Shown here piece after piece: positions 26,884 through 35,593 of a stretch of DNA of 64,000 nucleotides. The notes under the pieces were generated by a model. It did no database searches. It worked only from the letters and a program-made list of their open reading frames with translations, and was not told where the DNA came from. How positions within the stretch are numbered: position 1 is the first letter of the stretch; the number at the start of each line of letters is the position of its first letter. The translations under genes were made by a program, and so were the position numbers. The stretch is from Jeotgalicoccus nanhaiensis (GTDB lineage Bacteria > Bacillota > Bacilli > Staphylococcales > Salinicoccaceae): assembly GCA_004570955.1 (NCBI GenBank), contig SPPL01000002.1, positions 248,001-312,000 of the forward strand. The letters run 5' to 3'.

Positions 26884-28056
26884 ATGTACAAAAAAATTCA
26901 TTTAATCGTTCTCGATTCTGTCGGCATCGGGGAAGCTCCTGATGCTGAAGATTTCGGAGACGTCGGTACACATACTTTAAAACATACGCTGGAAGCACAT
27001 CCGAATACGCTGCCGAATCTCGCGAAACTCGGGCTAGGCAATATCGAAGCACTGCCGGGTGTTGAAAAAACTGAAAATACAACAGGTTTTTATACCAAGA
27101 TGCAGGAAGTATCGAAAGGTAAAGATACGATGACCGGGCACTGGGAAATTGCCGGTCTGAATATCGATACAGCTTTCAAAGTCTATCCTGACGGATTTTC
27201 AGATGAACTGCTGGAAAAAATCACCGAAGCAACAGGACGCGGCATCGTCGGCAACAAACCGGCGAGCGGTACCGATATTATCGAAGAATACGGTGAGCAT
27301 CAGATGGAAACAGGAGATCTGATTATATACACATCAAACGACCCTGTTCTTCAAATCGCAGCGAATGAAGAAGTTATTCCACTCGAGGAAATTTACGAAA
27401 TCTGTGAAAAAGTACGCGAAATGACAAAAGACCCTGAGTTTTTAGTCGGCCGTGTTATTGCACGTCCGTTTGTCGGTTCTAAAAAAGGTGAATTTAAGCG
27501 TACCGAAAACCGTCATGACTATGCACTGAAACCATTCGGCAAAACTGTGCTGGACGCGCTTAAAGATGATGGCAAAGATGTTATCGCAATCGGCAAGATT
27601 AACGATATCTTTACAGGCAGCGGAATCACAGATGCAGTCCGTACGAAAAATAACGATGACGGAGTCGATAAGCTTCTGCAGGTCATGGACCGCGACTTTA
27701 ACGGGTTATCATTCCTGAATCTGGTGGACTTTGACGCGGAATACGGTCACCGCCGCGATCCTGAGGGCTACAGCAATGCCTTAAAAGCATTTGACGACAG
27801 ACTGCCTGAACTTACCGGCAAACTGACAGAAGACGATCTTTTAATTATTACAGCAGATCACGGAAATGATCCTACTTATACGGGGACAGACCACACGAGA
27901 GAATATGTTCCGCTTTTAATCACGACAGGCAAAGACCTGGACTTTGGCGAGATTAACCAATGCGGCACCTTCAGCAACATCGCAGCAACAATTGCTGAAA
28001 ACTTCGGTGTGGACTACGAAACACACGGCCAGAGTTTCTTAAAGGAATTAAAATAA
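26884..28056 (+). CDS. deoB: Phosphopentomutase
   Basis: Interconverts (deoxy)ribose 1- and 5-phosphate in nucleoside salvage. 390 aa alkaline-phosphatase-superfamily protein: [19 protein letters not shown] with the metal Asp, [11 protein letters not shown] with the Thr nucleophile, and [10 protein letters not shown] plus [10 protein letters not shown] near the end. It is 11 bp after xerD. Confidence 0.96.
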   Translation: MYKKIHLIVLDSVGIGEAPDAEDFGDVGTHTLKHTLEAHPNTLPNLAKLGLGNIEALPGVEKTENTTGFYTKMQEVSKGKDTMTGHWEIAGLNIDTAFKVYPDGFSDELLEKITEATGRGIVGNKPASGTDIIEEYGEHQMETGDLIIYTSNDPVLQIAANEEVIPLEEIYEICEKVREMTKDPEFLVGRVIARPFVGSKKGEFKRTENRHDYALKPFGKTVLDALKDDGKDVIAIGKINDIFTGSGITDAVRTKNNDDGVDKLLQVMDRDFNGLSFLNLVDFDAEYGHRRDPEGYSNALKAFDDRLPELTGKLTEDDLLIITADHGNDPTYTGTDHTREYVPLLITTGKDLDFGEINQCGTFSNIAATIAENFGVDYETHGQSFLKELK

Positions 28057-28143
28057 ATGAATAAAGCAAAATACATTATCTTTTTCGGCATCCTCCTTAT
28101 GAGTATTATATGGGGATTCATCTATTGGATATTTGTTGTTTAA
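28057..28143 (+). CDS. Small hydrophobic membrane peptide, 28 aa
   Basis: Starts directly after the deoB stop with AAAGGA (28041-28046) 10 nt upstream. MNKAKYIIFFGILLMSI followed by a Trp-rich end gives a single transmembrane helix with a basic N-terminus. It is inside the deoB transcript, before its terminator. No recognised family. Confidence 0.5.
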   Translation: MNKAKYIIFFGILLMSIIWGFIYWIFVV

Positions 28144-28168
28144 GTTAAATAAGAAAGATGGATAAACG

Positions 28169-28208
28169 GTCTGAACACCTTTATTTTAAGGTGTTTGGGC
28201 TGTTTTTT
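28169..28208 (+). terminator. Terminator of the deoB transcript
   Basis: Stem of about 13 bp (GTCTGAACACCTT against AAGGTGTTTGGGC) with an AT loop, followed by TGTTTTTTG. Confidence 0.82.
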
Positions 28209-28232
28209 GTTTTCAGAGGGCAGCAGGGAGGT

Positions 28233-28555
28233 CTCATGTATATGCAATCTGACAATCGTAGGCATGAGGGTTGCTCATGTATATGCAAACTGATTATCGT
28301 TGGCATGAGGGGGTCTCATGTATATGCAAACTGATTATCGTTGGCATGAGGGGGTCTCATGTATATGCAATCTGATTATCGTTGGCATGAGGGTTGCTCA
28401 CGTATATGCAAGCTGACAATCGTAGGCATGAGGGGGTCTCATGTATATGCAATCTGATTATCGTAGGCATGAGGGTTGCTCATGTATATGCAAACTGATT
28501 ATCGTAGGCATGAGGGTTGCTCATGTATATGCATAAGAGGATACGTATACATGAG
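28233..28555. repeat. Tandem palindromic array B (8 units, exact 41-bp period)
   Basis: Units start at 28233, 28274, 28315, 28356, 28397, 28438, 28479 and 28520, each 36 bp plus a 5-bp spacer of two alternating types (GGTTG, GGGGT). Units 1-7 are nearly identical: CTCATGTATATGCAA, a short variable core, then ATCGTAGGCATGAG or ATCGTTGGCATGAG. Unit 8 ends ATACGTATACATGAG like the last unit of array A and is almost a perfect palindrome. No protein frame spans it. With 5-bp spacers it is not a CRISPR. Confidence 0.95.
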
Positions 28556-28587
28556 AGCAGATTTTAACCCATAATAAAATTTCTCAT

Positions 28588-28618
28588 CAAAAAAGAGAGT
28601 CCAAAATCGACTCTCCAG
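28588..28618 (-). terminator. Terminator of the DUF309 gene
   Basis: GAGAGTC (28595-28601) pairs with GACTCTC (28609-28615). The T run is on the - strand (A run at 28588-28594). It is 200 bp beyond the DUF309 stop, so the - transcript includes the structured stretch in between. Confidence 0.72.
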
Positions 28619-28650
28619 CATAATATTCGTTTATCGACCAAATGAAAATG

Positions 28651-28690
28651 TCACATCAGGCTGATAACTTATGTTCGACCGTATGAAGGA
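28651..28690. repeat. Array-flanking module, copy B
   Basis: TCACATCAGGCTGATAA, 9 bp, then ACCGTATGAAGGA; homologous to 21910-21949, which follows array A in the same orientation. Confidence 0.65.
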
Positions 28691-28691
28691 C

Positions 28692-28798
28692 ATGTTCATT
28701 GAGGCGATAAAAAGCTTTGGTTCCAAAGAACAAGACGCAATGGGATGATTATATACATTTGTCTCATTGAACATCTCACATTGAGACAATTATGCGTC
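28692..28798. repeat. Nested inverted repeats downstream of array B
   Basis: Three overlapping inverted pairs: ATGTTCATTGAG (28692) with CTCATTGAACAT (28763), GACGCA (28734) with TGCGTC (28793), and TTGTCTCA (28759) with TGAGACAA (28782). Only competing, not simultaneous, folds are possible. No gene seen. Could be a 3'-UTR structure of the DUF309 transcript or an element relic. Confidence 0.55.
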
Positions 28799-28822
28799 TT
28801 CACATCAAAACAGGCACCATAC

Positions 28823-29368
28823 TCATTCCTTCCGCTGTTCCAGTTTCCGGTTCAGCGCCTCGAGCCGCGCTTCAATTACATCTTCGCGGTCGCGCAGCCG
28901 GTGTCTATGGACTATTTCTTCATCTTTTTCAAAGCGTTCTAAAATATCCAGAGTAAATGCGCTGTACGATTCATACTCATCCTGATGCATCTCATAAAGA
29001 GACTCGTATACCCAGTTTAGAACCGGAAAATTCAACGGTTTAAAGGGTGTATCTGCCAGATGCTGGTAGCGTTCCTGAAGTAGGCTGATCAACTCCTCAG
29101 TAAAACCGAATGCTGTCATATCATACTCGTGTTTCCCGTAAAGTTTCAGCGCGCGTTTATAAGATGTCGCTGCGCCGATAATATTGTCTCTTCGGTAATG
29201 GTATTCACCGGTCACGATCAGCACGAAGAACACTTCAGCGTCTTCTTTCGTAAAGTCACCCTTGTCTTTCCATGCATCTTCCATGATTTCATGGCATTCG
29301 AAGTAATCTTGCTTTATAATTAATTCGTTAAAGAATTGTAACAGTATTTTTTTATCGATACGTATCAC
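28823..29368 (-). CDS. DUF309 family protein (YpuF-like)
   Basis: 181 aa. Helical DUF309 core near the N-terminus: KQDYFECHEIMEDAWK and VTGEYHYRRDNIIGAATSYKRAL, the usual FHxxHE-type motif. Function unknown. In Bacillus ypuF precedes scpA; here it is inverted and divergent from scpA. The GTG at 29366-29368 is inside its RBS (AGGAGTGAT); the best-spaced codon is ATC at 29357-29359. The C-terminal half is long and charged. Confidence 0.82.
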   Translation of the reverse strand: MIRIDKKILLQFFNELIIKQDYFECHEIMEDAWKDKGDFTKEDAEVFFVLIVTGEYHYRRDNIIGAATSYKRALKLYGKHEYDMTAFGFTEELISLLQERYQHLADTPFKPLNFPVLNWVYESLYEMHQDEYESYSAFTLDILERFEKDEEIVHRHRLRDREDVIEARLEALNRKLEQRKE

Positions 29369-29389
29369 TCCTGAAATTGAGGTTTTGTA

Positions 29390-30100
29390 ATGACTGCTTA
29401 TAAAGTGAAATTAGATGTTTTTGAAGGACCGCTCGATCTGCTGCTTCATTTGATTAAAGAACTTGAAATCGATATTTACGATATTCCGATGAAAATGCTC
29501 ACTGAGCAGTATATGGAATATATTAATCAGATGAAAGAACTTGAGCTCAACGTTGCAAGCGATTATCTCGTTATGGCGAGCGAGCTTGTGAAAATTAAAA
29601 GCCACATGCTGCTGCCGGAACCCCCCATGCCCGATGATGATTATGAAGATCCGCGCGAGCAGCTGATGTCCCAGCTAATAGAATATCAAAATTATAAATT
29701 ATATGCTGAAGAATTGAATAAGCTGAAAGCGGAGAACAGTCTCCAGTTCACCAAAGCACCGCATGCTTTCGAAGATGAGGACGAAGATTCCGGCACTCTC
29801 GAGCTGAGTCTTCACGACTTGCTTGAGGTCTACAGCAAAGTAAAGTCGCGCGTCTCTCTTAACGAAGAGTCCTATGTCGTCGTGCAGCGCGAAGTTTATA
29901 CGAAGGAACAGGCAGTGACTTTTATCGCCTCGAAATTTAAAGACAGAAAATCTTTAAAAATGACCGAGCTTCTTACTTTCGATGAACCCCGCAGCAAAGT
30001 AGTGCAAGTATTTATTACTATACTAGATTATATCAGTCAAAATCTCTATCAGATTACACGCATCGATGAAGATGATTTTGAGCTCGAAAGGTTGGCTTAG
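29390..30100 (+). CDS. scpA: Segregation and condensation protein A
   Basis: Kleisin that bridges SMC heads. 236 aa: N-terminal YKVKLDVFEGPLDLLLHLIKELEIDIYDIP, ASDYLVMASELVKIKSHMLLP and C-terminal winged helix (VIFIT-like VVQVFITILDYI). It is 2 bp before scpB. Confidence 0.96.
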   Translation: MTAYKVKLDVFEGPLDLLLHLIKELEIDIYDIPMKMLTEQYMEYINQMKELELNVASDYLVMASELVKIKSHMLLPEPPMPDDDYEDPREQLMSQLIEYQNYKLYAEELNKLKAENSLQFTKAPHAFEDEDEDSGTLELSLHDLLEVYSKVKSRVSLNEESYVVVQREVYTKEQAVTFIASKFKDRKSLKMTELLTFDEPRSKVVQVFITILDYISQNLYQITRIDEDDFELERLA

Positions 30101-30102
30101 AT

Positions 30103-30636
30103 TTGGAAAAAATAAACATCATTGAAGGTTTATTATATATTGCCGGCGACCTCGGTTTAAGTGAAGAAGCACTGATGATGCACGTGCCGATTACTAAAAT
30201 GCAGCTTGAGGCCGAAGTGAAAAAATACGATAAAGAACATTTAACAATTACCCGTCACGGCGACATGTACTTTTTAAAAACGACGGATAATATGGAGAAA
30301 TATATTAAAAGAGTACTCGCTGACCGGCCGGCGAAGAAGTTATCCCAGGCGGCGCTTGAAGTGCTTGCAATAATTGCCTACAATCAGCCGATTTCAAGGA
30401 ACGGCATAGAAAGCGTTCGCGGCATTCAGTCGGACGGTCCAATTGCAACACTGGTCAATAAAGGGCTGGTGAAAAAGAAAAATATTAGTGACGAACGCGC
30501 TCAGCATTTCGAAACCACTCAAAGCTTTTTGGAAATATTCGGTCTGGAATCTTTAGATGACCTGCCGGCAGATGATATGATAGCAGAACAGGAAGAAATC
30601 GACTTGTTCTTCAATAGCTTAAAGGAGCAAAATTAA
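30103..30636 (+). CDS. scpB: Segregation and condensation protein B
   Basis: Winged-helix partner of ScpA in the condensin complex. 177 aa, TTG start at 30103 with AAAGG 10 nt upstream. KKLSQAALEVLAIIAYNQPISR and IESVRGIQSDGPIATLVNKGLV are the family signature. Its stop overlaps the rluB start (TAATG). Confidence 0.95.
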   Translation: MEKINIIEGLLYIAGDLGLSEEALMMHVPITKMQLEAEVKKYDKEHLTITRHGDMYFLKTTDNMEKYIKRVLADRPAKKLSQAALEVLAIIAYNQPISRNGIESVRGIQSDGPIATLVNKGLVKKKNISDERAQHFETTQSFLEIFGLESLDDLPADDMIAEQEEIDLFFNSLKEQN

Positions 30637-31358
30637 TGAAAACTACACGGTTAAATAAAAAAATTGCAGATGCAGGCATTACTTCACGGCGAAAAGCGGA
30701 CACACTAATAGAAGAGGGCCGCGTTTTCGTTAACGGCAAGAAAGTTACTGAACTCGGACTTCAAGTGACTGACAAAGATCAGGTTACTGTCGACGGCGTG
30801 CAGCTGACCAAAGAAGAGCCGGTCCATATTTTATACTACAAGCCGGCAGGTGAAATCTCTGCTGCAGAAGACGATAAAAAGCGCGATACAGTGATAGACG
30901 CTTTTCACGATATCGACGCGCGTCTTTATCCAGTAGGCCGGCTCGACTACGATACTTCAGGGCTTTTGCTCGTTACGAACGACGGTGAGTTTACCCAGCT
31001 TATGACACACCCGAAATTCGAAATGAAGAAAACATACAGAGTTAAAACAGACGGAATCTTACTCCGCCATCAGCAGGATGAAATGCGCCGGGGCATCAGA
31101 CTCGACGACGGCAAAACTGCACCTTGCGATTTAAAAGTTATCCGCGACAAGGGCGGCAAAGATATGATTTTGGAAATTACAATTCATGAAGGACGCAACC
31201 GTCAGGTGAGAAGAATGTTTGAACATTTCGGTTTAAATGTCACAAAGCTGACACGCATCCGTTTCGACTTCCTGACACTCGACGGCTTAAAAGAGGGCGA
31301 CTACCGTTTCCTGAAGCCTCATGAAGTCAAAAAGTTGATTGCGAACAGTAAGAAGTAA
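30636..31358 (+). CDS. rluB: 23S rRNA pseudouridine synthase RluB
   Basis: 240 aa. N-terminal S4 domain (about 1-60), catalytic domain with GRLDYDTSGLLLVTNDG (catalytic Asp) and the RsuA-family EGRNRQVRRMFEHFG. It follows scpB as in Bacillus (ypuL). Confidence 0.95.
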   Translation: MKTTRLNKKIADAGITSRRKADTLIEEGRVFVNGKKVTELGLQVTDKDQVTVDGVQLTKEEPVHILYYKPAGEISAAEDDKKRDTVIDAFHDIDARLYPVGRLDYDTSGLLLVTNDGEFTQLMTHPKFEMKKTYRVKTDGILLRHQQDEMRRGIRLDDGKTAPCDLKVIRDKGGKDMILEITIHEGRNRQVRRMFEHFGLNVTKLTRIRFDFLTLDGLKEGDYRFLKPHEVKKLIANSKK

Positions 31359-31382
31359 GCGTTTAAATGTCATAATACTGTC

Positions 31383-31442
31383 AAACCGCAACAAAATGTG
31401 TAGTGTTATAATTGGTGCTGCGTACGCATTTTATTGCGGTTT
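31383..31442. promoter_or_regulatory. Long inverted repeat around the resA promoter
   Basis: 16-bp arms (31383-31398 and 31427-31442, one mismatch; core AAACCGCAA/TTGCGGTTT) enclose TATAAT at 31407-31412. It could be an operator pair, an attenuator or the rluB terminator, though no T run follows. Confidence 0.6.
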
Positions 31443-31468
31443 ATATTAATGTGGAAAGGGGCCTGACG

Positions 31469-31999
31469 TTGAAAAAAGGAACTAGAAAAATTATTCGTAC
31501 AGGTACAATTATTACAATCGCCGCTTTGCTCGGCATTACACTTTATTTAAATTTGAGGGACGGCTCTCAAACTGTCAATGTCGGAGACGAGGCAGTGGAT
31601 TTTAAACTGGAGACACTGGACGGTGAAGAAATTCAGCTGTCTGAATTAACTGCCGAAAACGGCGTTATTTTGAACTTCTGGGGAACATGGTGCAAACCAT
31701 GCCGCGAAGAAATGCCGGAAATGAACCAGGTGTATAACGAAGGTCATGAGGATTATGAAATTATTGCTGTGAACGTTTCTGAAAACAAGCAGCAGATTGA
31801 GCAGTTTCTTTCGGGATTATCTGAAGATCTCGATTATCCGATAGCATTGGATCCAAACCGCAGTGTAACGAAAGCTTATAATATCGGACCACTGCCGACG
31901 ACTGTCGCTGTTAATAAAGAAGGTGTCGTCGTTAAAAAACAGGAATATCAACTGACTAAAGAGGATATCTACGCATTTATAGATGAATCTCTGGAATAG
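31469..31999 (+). CDS. resA: Thiol-disulfide oxidoreductase ResA
   Basis: Reduces apocytochrome c for heme attachment outside the membrane. 176 aa with a TTG start at 31469 (GGAAAGGGG upstream). N-terminal membrane anchor (about 8-28), thioredoxin fold with WGTWCKPCREEMPEM and cis-Pro region PLPTT. First gene of resABC-DE. Confidence 0.93.
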   Translation: MKKGTRKIIRTGTIITIAALLGITLYLNLRDGSQTVNVGDEAVDFKLETLDGEEIQLSELTAENGVILNFWGTWCKPCREEMPEMNQVYNEGHEDYEIIAVNVSENKQQIEQFLSGLSEDLDYPIALDPNRSVTKAYNIGPLPTTVAVNKEGVVVKKQEYQLTKEDIYAFIDESLE

Positions 32000-32010
32000 G
32001 ATGACCTAAT

Positions 32011-33648
32011 ATGGAACTCAAGGAAATTAAATGTAATCATTGCGGTCATGTAAACCCTCCGGGCACCCAGCTGTGCCAGTCCTGCGGTAAGATGATCAAT
32101 GAAGATTACGACAAGAAAAAAATTAAAGACCTGATGCGCTATGACGGTAGTGCAGTGCGTTCAAAGGTACGTTCACAAAGTATTTTCGATAAGATATGGA
32201 ACTTTTTCACCTCCATTAAAGTCGGCGTAGGAATCATTGCGATAATCGCAATAGCCGCTGCTATCGGAACAATCTTGCCTCAGGAATACTTTATTCCAAT
32301 CGGTGCAGACCCGCTGCAGCACTATACAGAACAGTACGGTACATTCGGTACCTTATACTACAAACTCGGCTTTACGCAGCTTTATTCATCATGGTGGTTC
32401 GTGCTGCTGATGGGGCTCCTTGCCCTCAGTCTGATTGCAGCGAGTGTCGACAGAGGAGTCCCGCTGTACAAGTCATTAAAAAATCAGCGTGCCAAAAAAC
32501 ACGCTTCATTTTTCAAGCGCCAGCGTTTATTTAAAGAATATGAATCAAATGAAAATGCTCAAGCACTTGCCGAGACATTTGAAAACAAAAAATATAAATT
32601 AAAAACTGACGGTGACCACTATCTCCTTGAAAAAGGCCGGCTGTCAAGATGGGGCCCTTACATTAACCATACAGGGCTGATTATTCTGCTTGCAGGAAGT
32701 ATGCTGAGATTCTTCCCCGGTGTATACATTGATGAAATCATTTACGCACAGGAAGGCGAGACAGTAAGCATACCGACTACCGACGGACAGTATTACATGC
32801 GTAACGACGGTTTCACGCTGGATACATACGATGAAGATGCCGGCACGGTTTTTGATCAGTCACTGCAGAACAATATGGAGATGACAATCAGCAACTTCCA
32901 GACAGATATTACGATGTTTGAGAACAAAACAGCAGATATCGTCGGTTCATCACCGGATCTTGAAGAAATAGAAAATTACAGTATCCGCGTGAACCACCCG
33001 TATTACTTTGACGATTACGAGCTGTATCAGTCAAGTTACGACAACTCGCAAATGAAATCGATGACATTCAGGCTTGAAGATTCAGAAGGCAATGTACTCG
33101 GCGAGAACTTCACAGTCGGTCTCGATGATCCGGCAGACAGCTATGAAATAACTGAAGATATTACGATTAACATGAAAGCTTATTCTCCCGACTTTTTAGA
33201 AATCGATGAAAATGGAACATTGATATCCGAAACACCGGTTCCTACAAATCCGGCCTTCGTCTTTGAAGTCGCAGCAGGAGATACTTCGGAACTCAGTCTG
33301 CTGCAGATTATGAATTCAACGGATATTACACAGGATAACGAATACAGTATTAAATTCGTCGAAGCCGAAGAGCATATGGCGAGTGTACTGACATTGAAAA
33401 AAGATTTATCAATGCCGATTATTGCAACCGGATTTGTGATTTTCCTCATCGGATTATTTATCGGGTCATACATTAATCACCGCAGAATTTGGATTAATGC
33501 AGAAGGCGACACGATGAAGATAGCCGCTCACACTAACAAAAACTACTTCGGACTGAAGAAAGAAATGAATGCAGCACTTGCATCCTACGACCTTCCCGAA
33601 GTATTCGATAAACAGGAAAAAGAGGAAAATGACAAGATGAAAGGATAG
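32011..33648 (+). CDS. resB: Cytochrome c biogenesis protein ResB
   Basis: System II cytochrome c maturation, heme delivery with ResC. 545 aa. N-terminal zinc-ribbon-like CNHCGHVNPPGTQLCQSCGK (about 6-25), transmembrane segments at about 67-92, 125-150 and 210-230, a large extracytoplasmic domain and a last helix near 470. 10 bp to resC. Confidence 0.93.
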   Translation: MELKEIKCNHCGHVNPPGTQLCQSCGKMINEDYDKKKIKDLMRYDGSAVRSKVRSQSIFDKIWNFFTSIKVGVGIIAIIAIAAAIGTILPQEYFIPIGADPLQHYTEQYGTFGTLYYKLGFTQLYSSWWFVLLMGLLALSLIAASVDRGVPLYKSLKNQRAKKHASFFKRQRLFKEYESNENAQALAETFENKKYKLKTDGDHYLLEKGRLSRWGPYINHTGLIILLAGSMLRFFPGVYIDEIIYAQEGETVSIPTTDGQYYMRNDGFTLDTYDEDAGTVFDQSLQNNMEMTISNFQTDITMFENKTADIVGSSPDLEEIENYSIRVNHPYYFDDYELYQSSYDNSQMKSMTFRLEDSEGNVLGENFTVGLDDPADSYEITEDITINMKAYSPDFLEIDENGTLISETPVPTNPAFVFEVAAGDTSELSLLQIMNSTDITQDNEYSIKFVEAEEHMASVLTLKKDLSMPIIATGFVIFLIGLFIGSYINHRRIWINAEGDTMKIAAHTNKNYFGLKKEMNAALASYDLPEVFDKQEKEENDKMKG

Positions 33649-33658
33649 TGTTTAAATT

Positions 33659-34864
33659 ATGGAATCAACCTTTTTATCACTCAGTAACACATTTATATTT
33701 ATTGCGTTTCTTATACTGCTGATTGCACTTTTACCGCTCGGCATAAGTATTAAATCAAAATCAGAATCGAAAAAATATGAAAAACTTGCAATCTGGATGA
33801 TTGTAATCGCGTTTATACTTGAACTGGCTTACTTTATAATGCGCTGGCTCGCAACGGGCCACGCGCCGGTCTCAAACATGTATGAATTTATAGCGATGTT
33901 CTCTATTATGCTGATCGGCGGATTTTTAATTACCTATCATTATTTCAAAACGAAGGTGTTCGGTCTGTTCGCCATTCCGGTTTCACTGCTCCTTCTCGGA
34001 TACGGCAGTCTGTTCTCAACAGACGTTCAACCTCTGATACCGGCATTACAGAGTAACTGGCTGGCTATTCACGTTATTACTGTTACCTTGTCTTATGGTA
34101 TACTGTCCATGAGTGCAGTTGCAGGACTGATCTATTTAATAAAAGCTATTCCTGCAGATGAAAATTCATGGCGCGCACGCTGGCTGGAAGCAGTCATGAT
34201 AGCGATTCTGACTGTTGTAATGTATATGGTGACAACGGTATTTATGCAGAACATTATCGGCTACAATGATGAGTTCTACTATACCGACCAGCAGGGCCAG
34301 CAGGTTATTGCTGAATACCATCTTCCAAGCCTGATTAATTACAATGATGCAATACCGGTAGAGCACGTAGGCAACAATGAATATGAGCCTGTCGACCACT
34401 TCCACCTTGGAATTGACCTGCCTCCGGTTATTAAAGCACATACTTTAAATACAGTAGTATGGTCGATTATTATCGGTTTGATTACGTATGGAATTGTACG
34501 TCTGATTATTAGAAAACGTCTGTTTTCACTGGTTAAACCTTTAACTAAAAAAGCCGACCTTGCGCTGATGGATGAAATAGGCTACCGATCTGTTATTATC
34601 GGATTCCCGCTGTTTGCACTCGGAGGTATCTTCTTCGCTGCAATCTGGGCTCAGATTGCGTGGAGCAGATTCTGGGGCTGGGACCCGAAAGAAACGTGGG
34701 CCTTCATTACATTTATGTTCTATACAATCTTCCTTCACCTCCGCTTAAACCGCGGTTATGAAGGCGAAAAGTCTGCATGGTTAGCCGTAGGCGGGTTCAT
34801 TCTTATTCTGTTTAACCTGATTGCGATTAACTTAATTGTAGCCGGCCTGCATTCCTACGCATAA
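33659..34864 (+). CDS. resC: Cytochrome c biogenesis protein ResC (CcsA/CcsB type)
   Basis: 401 aa polytopic membrane protein; the Trp-rich heme-handling WWD-type motif reads WSRFWGWDPKETWAF near residue 340, with conserved His residues around it. It forms the heme channel/synthetase with ResB. The qcrC cytochrome c domain at 56.4 kb is an expected client. Confidence 0.94.
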   Translation: MESTFLSLSNTFIFIAFLILLIALLPLGISIKSKSESKKYEKLAIWMIVIAFILELAYFIMRWLATGHAPVSNMYEFIAMFSIMLIGGFLITYHYFKTKVFGLFAIPVSLLLLGYGSLFSTDVQPLIPALQSNWLAIHVITVTLSYGILSMSAVAGLIYLIKAIPADENSWRARWLEAVMIAILTVVMYMVTTVFMQNIIGYNDEFYYTDQQGQQVIAEYHLPSLINYNDAIPVEHVGNNEYEPVDHFHLGIDLPPVIKAHTLNTVVWSIIIGLITYGIVRLIIRKRLFSLVKPLTKKADLALMDEIGYRSVIIGFPLFALGGIFFAAIWAQIAWSRFWGWDPKETWAFITFMFYTIFLHLRLNRGYEGEKSAWLAVGGFILILFNLIAINLIVAGLHSYA

Positions 34865-34882
34865 TATGAAAAGAGGGTAATT

Positions 34883-35593
34883 ATGGCAGAAAAAATATTA
34901 TTAGTCGATGATGAAGAACGTATTCGTAAATTGCTTAACTTGTACCTGACAAGAGAAGGGTATGAAATTACTGAAGCAGGAGACGGCAGAGAAGCACTGG
35001 AGCTTGCATTAAACAATGATTTCCACTGTATTCTTCTCGATTTGATGATGCCGGAAATGAACGGGATTGAAGTCGCAAAAGAACTGCGCAAGGAAAAATC
35101 AACACCCGTTATTATGCTGACAGCAAAAGGTGAAGAAGCTGACCGTGTCGAGGGACTTGAAGTCGGTGCTGACGATTATATCGTGAAGCCGTTCTCGCCC
35201 CGCGAAGTCGTGCTGAGAGTAAAAGCAATCTTGCGCCGTTCTTCTGAAACGGCCTTTATCGAGAACGATTCATCAGCAAAAGATATGATCGTGTACGAAC
35301 ATCTTGTTATCGACAACGACGCTCATCGCGTCCTCGCCGATGACAAAAAGGTTAATTTAACACCGAAAGAATACGAGCTGTTATTATTTTTAGCGAAGAG
35401 TCCGGATAAAGTATTTAACCGGGAAGAACTGCTGAAAGAAGTGTGGAACTATGACTTCTACGGCGATTTAAGAACAGTCGATACGCACGTTAAGCGTCTC
35501 CGCGAGAAACTGAACAAAGTTTCTCCGGAAGCAAGCCAGATGATTCACACAGTCTGGGGTATCGGCTATAAGTTCGAGGTTAATGACAAATGA
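34883..35593 (+). CDS. resD: Redox response regulator ResD (SrrA-like)
   Basis: 236 aa OmpR-family regulator: phosphoacceptor Asp53 (LLDLMMPEMNG), Lys in DDYIVKPFSPRE and C-terminal winged helix (LTPKEYELLLFLAKSP, TVDTHVKRLREKL). It overlaps resE by 4 bp. In Bacillus and Staphylococcus this pair controls respiration and anaerobic genes. Confidence 0.94.
   Translation: MAEKILLVDDEERIRKLLNLYLTREGYEITEAGDGREALELALNNDFHCILLDLMMPEMNGIEVAKELRKEKSTPVIMLTAKGEEADRVEGLEVGADDYIVKPFSPREVVLRVKAILRRSSETAFIENDSSAKDMIVYEHLVIDNDAHRVLADDKKVNLTPKEYELLLFLAKSPDKVFNREELLKEVWNYDFYGDLRTVDTHVKRLREKLNKVSPEASQMIHTVWGIGYKFEVNDK

Noticed and set aside
28233-28555. CRISPR array (36-bp repeats)
   Set aside because: Spacers are only 5 bp and of two types, no leader and no cas genes. 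The repeat is an intergenic tandem palindrome.
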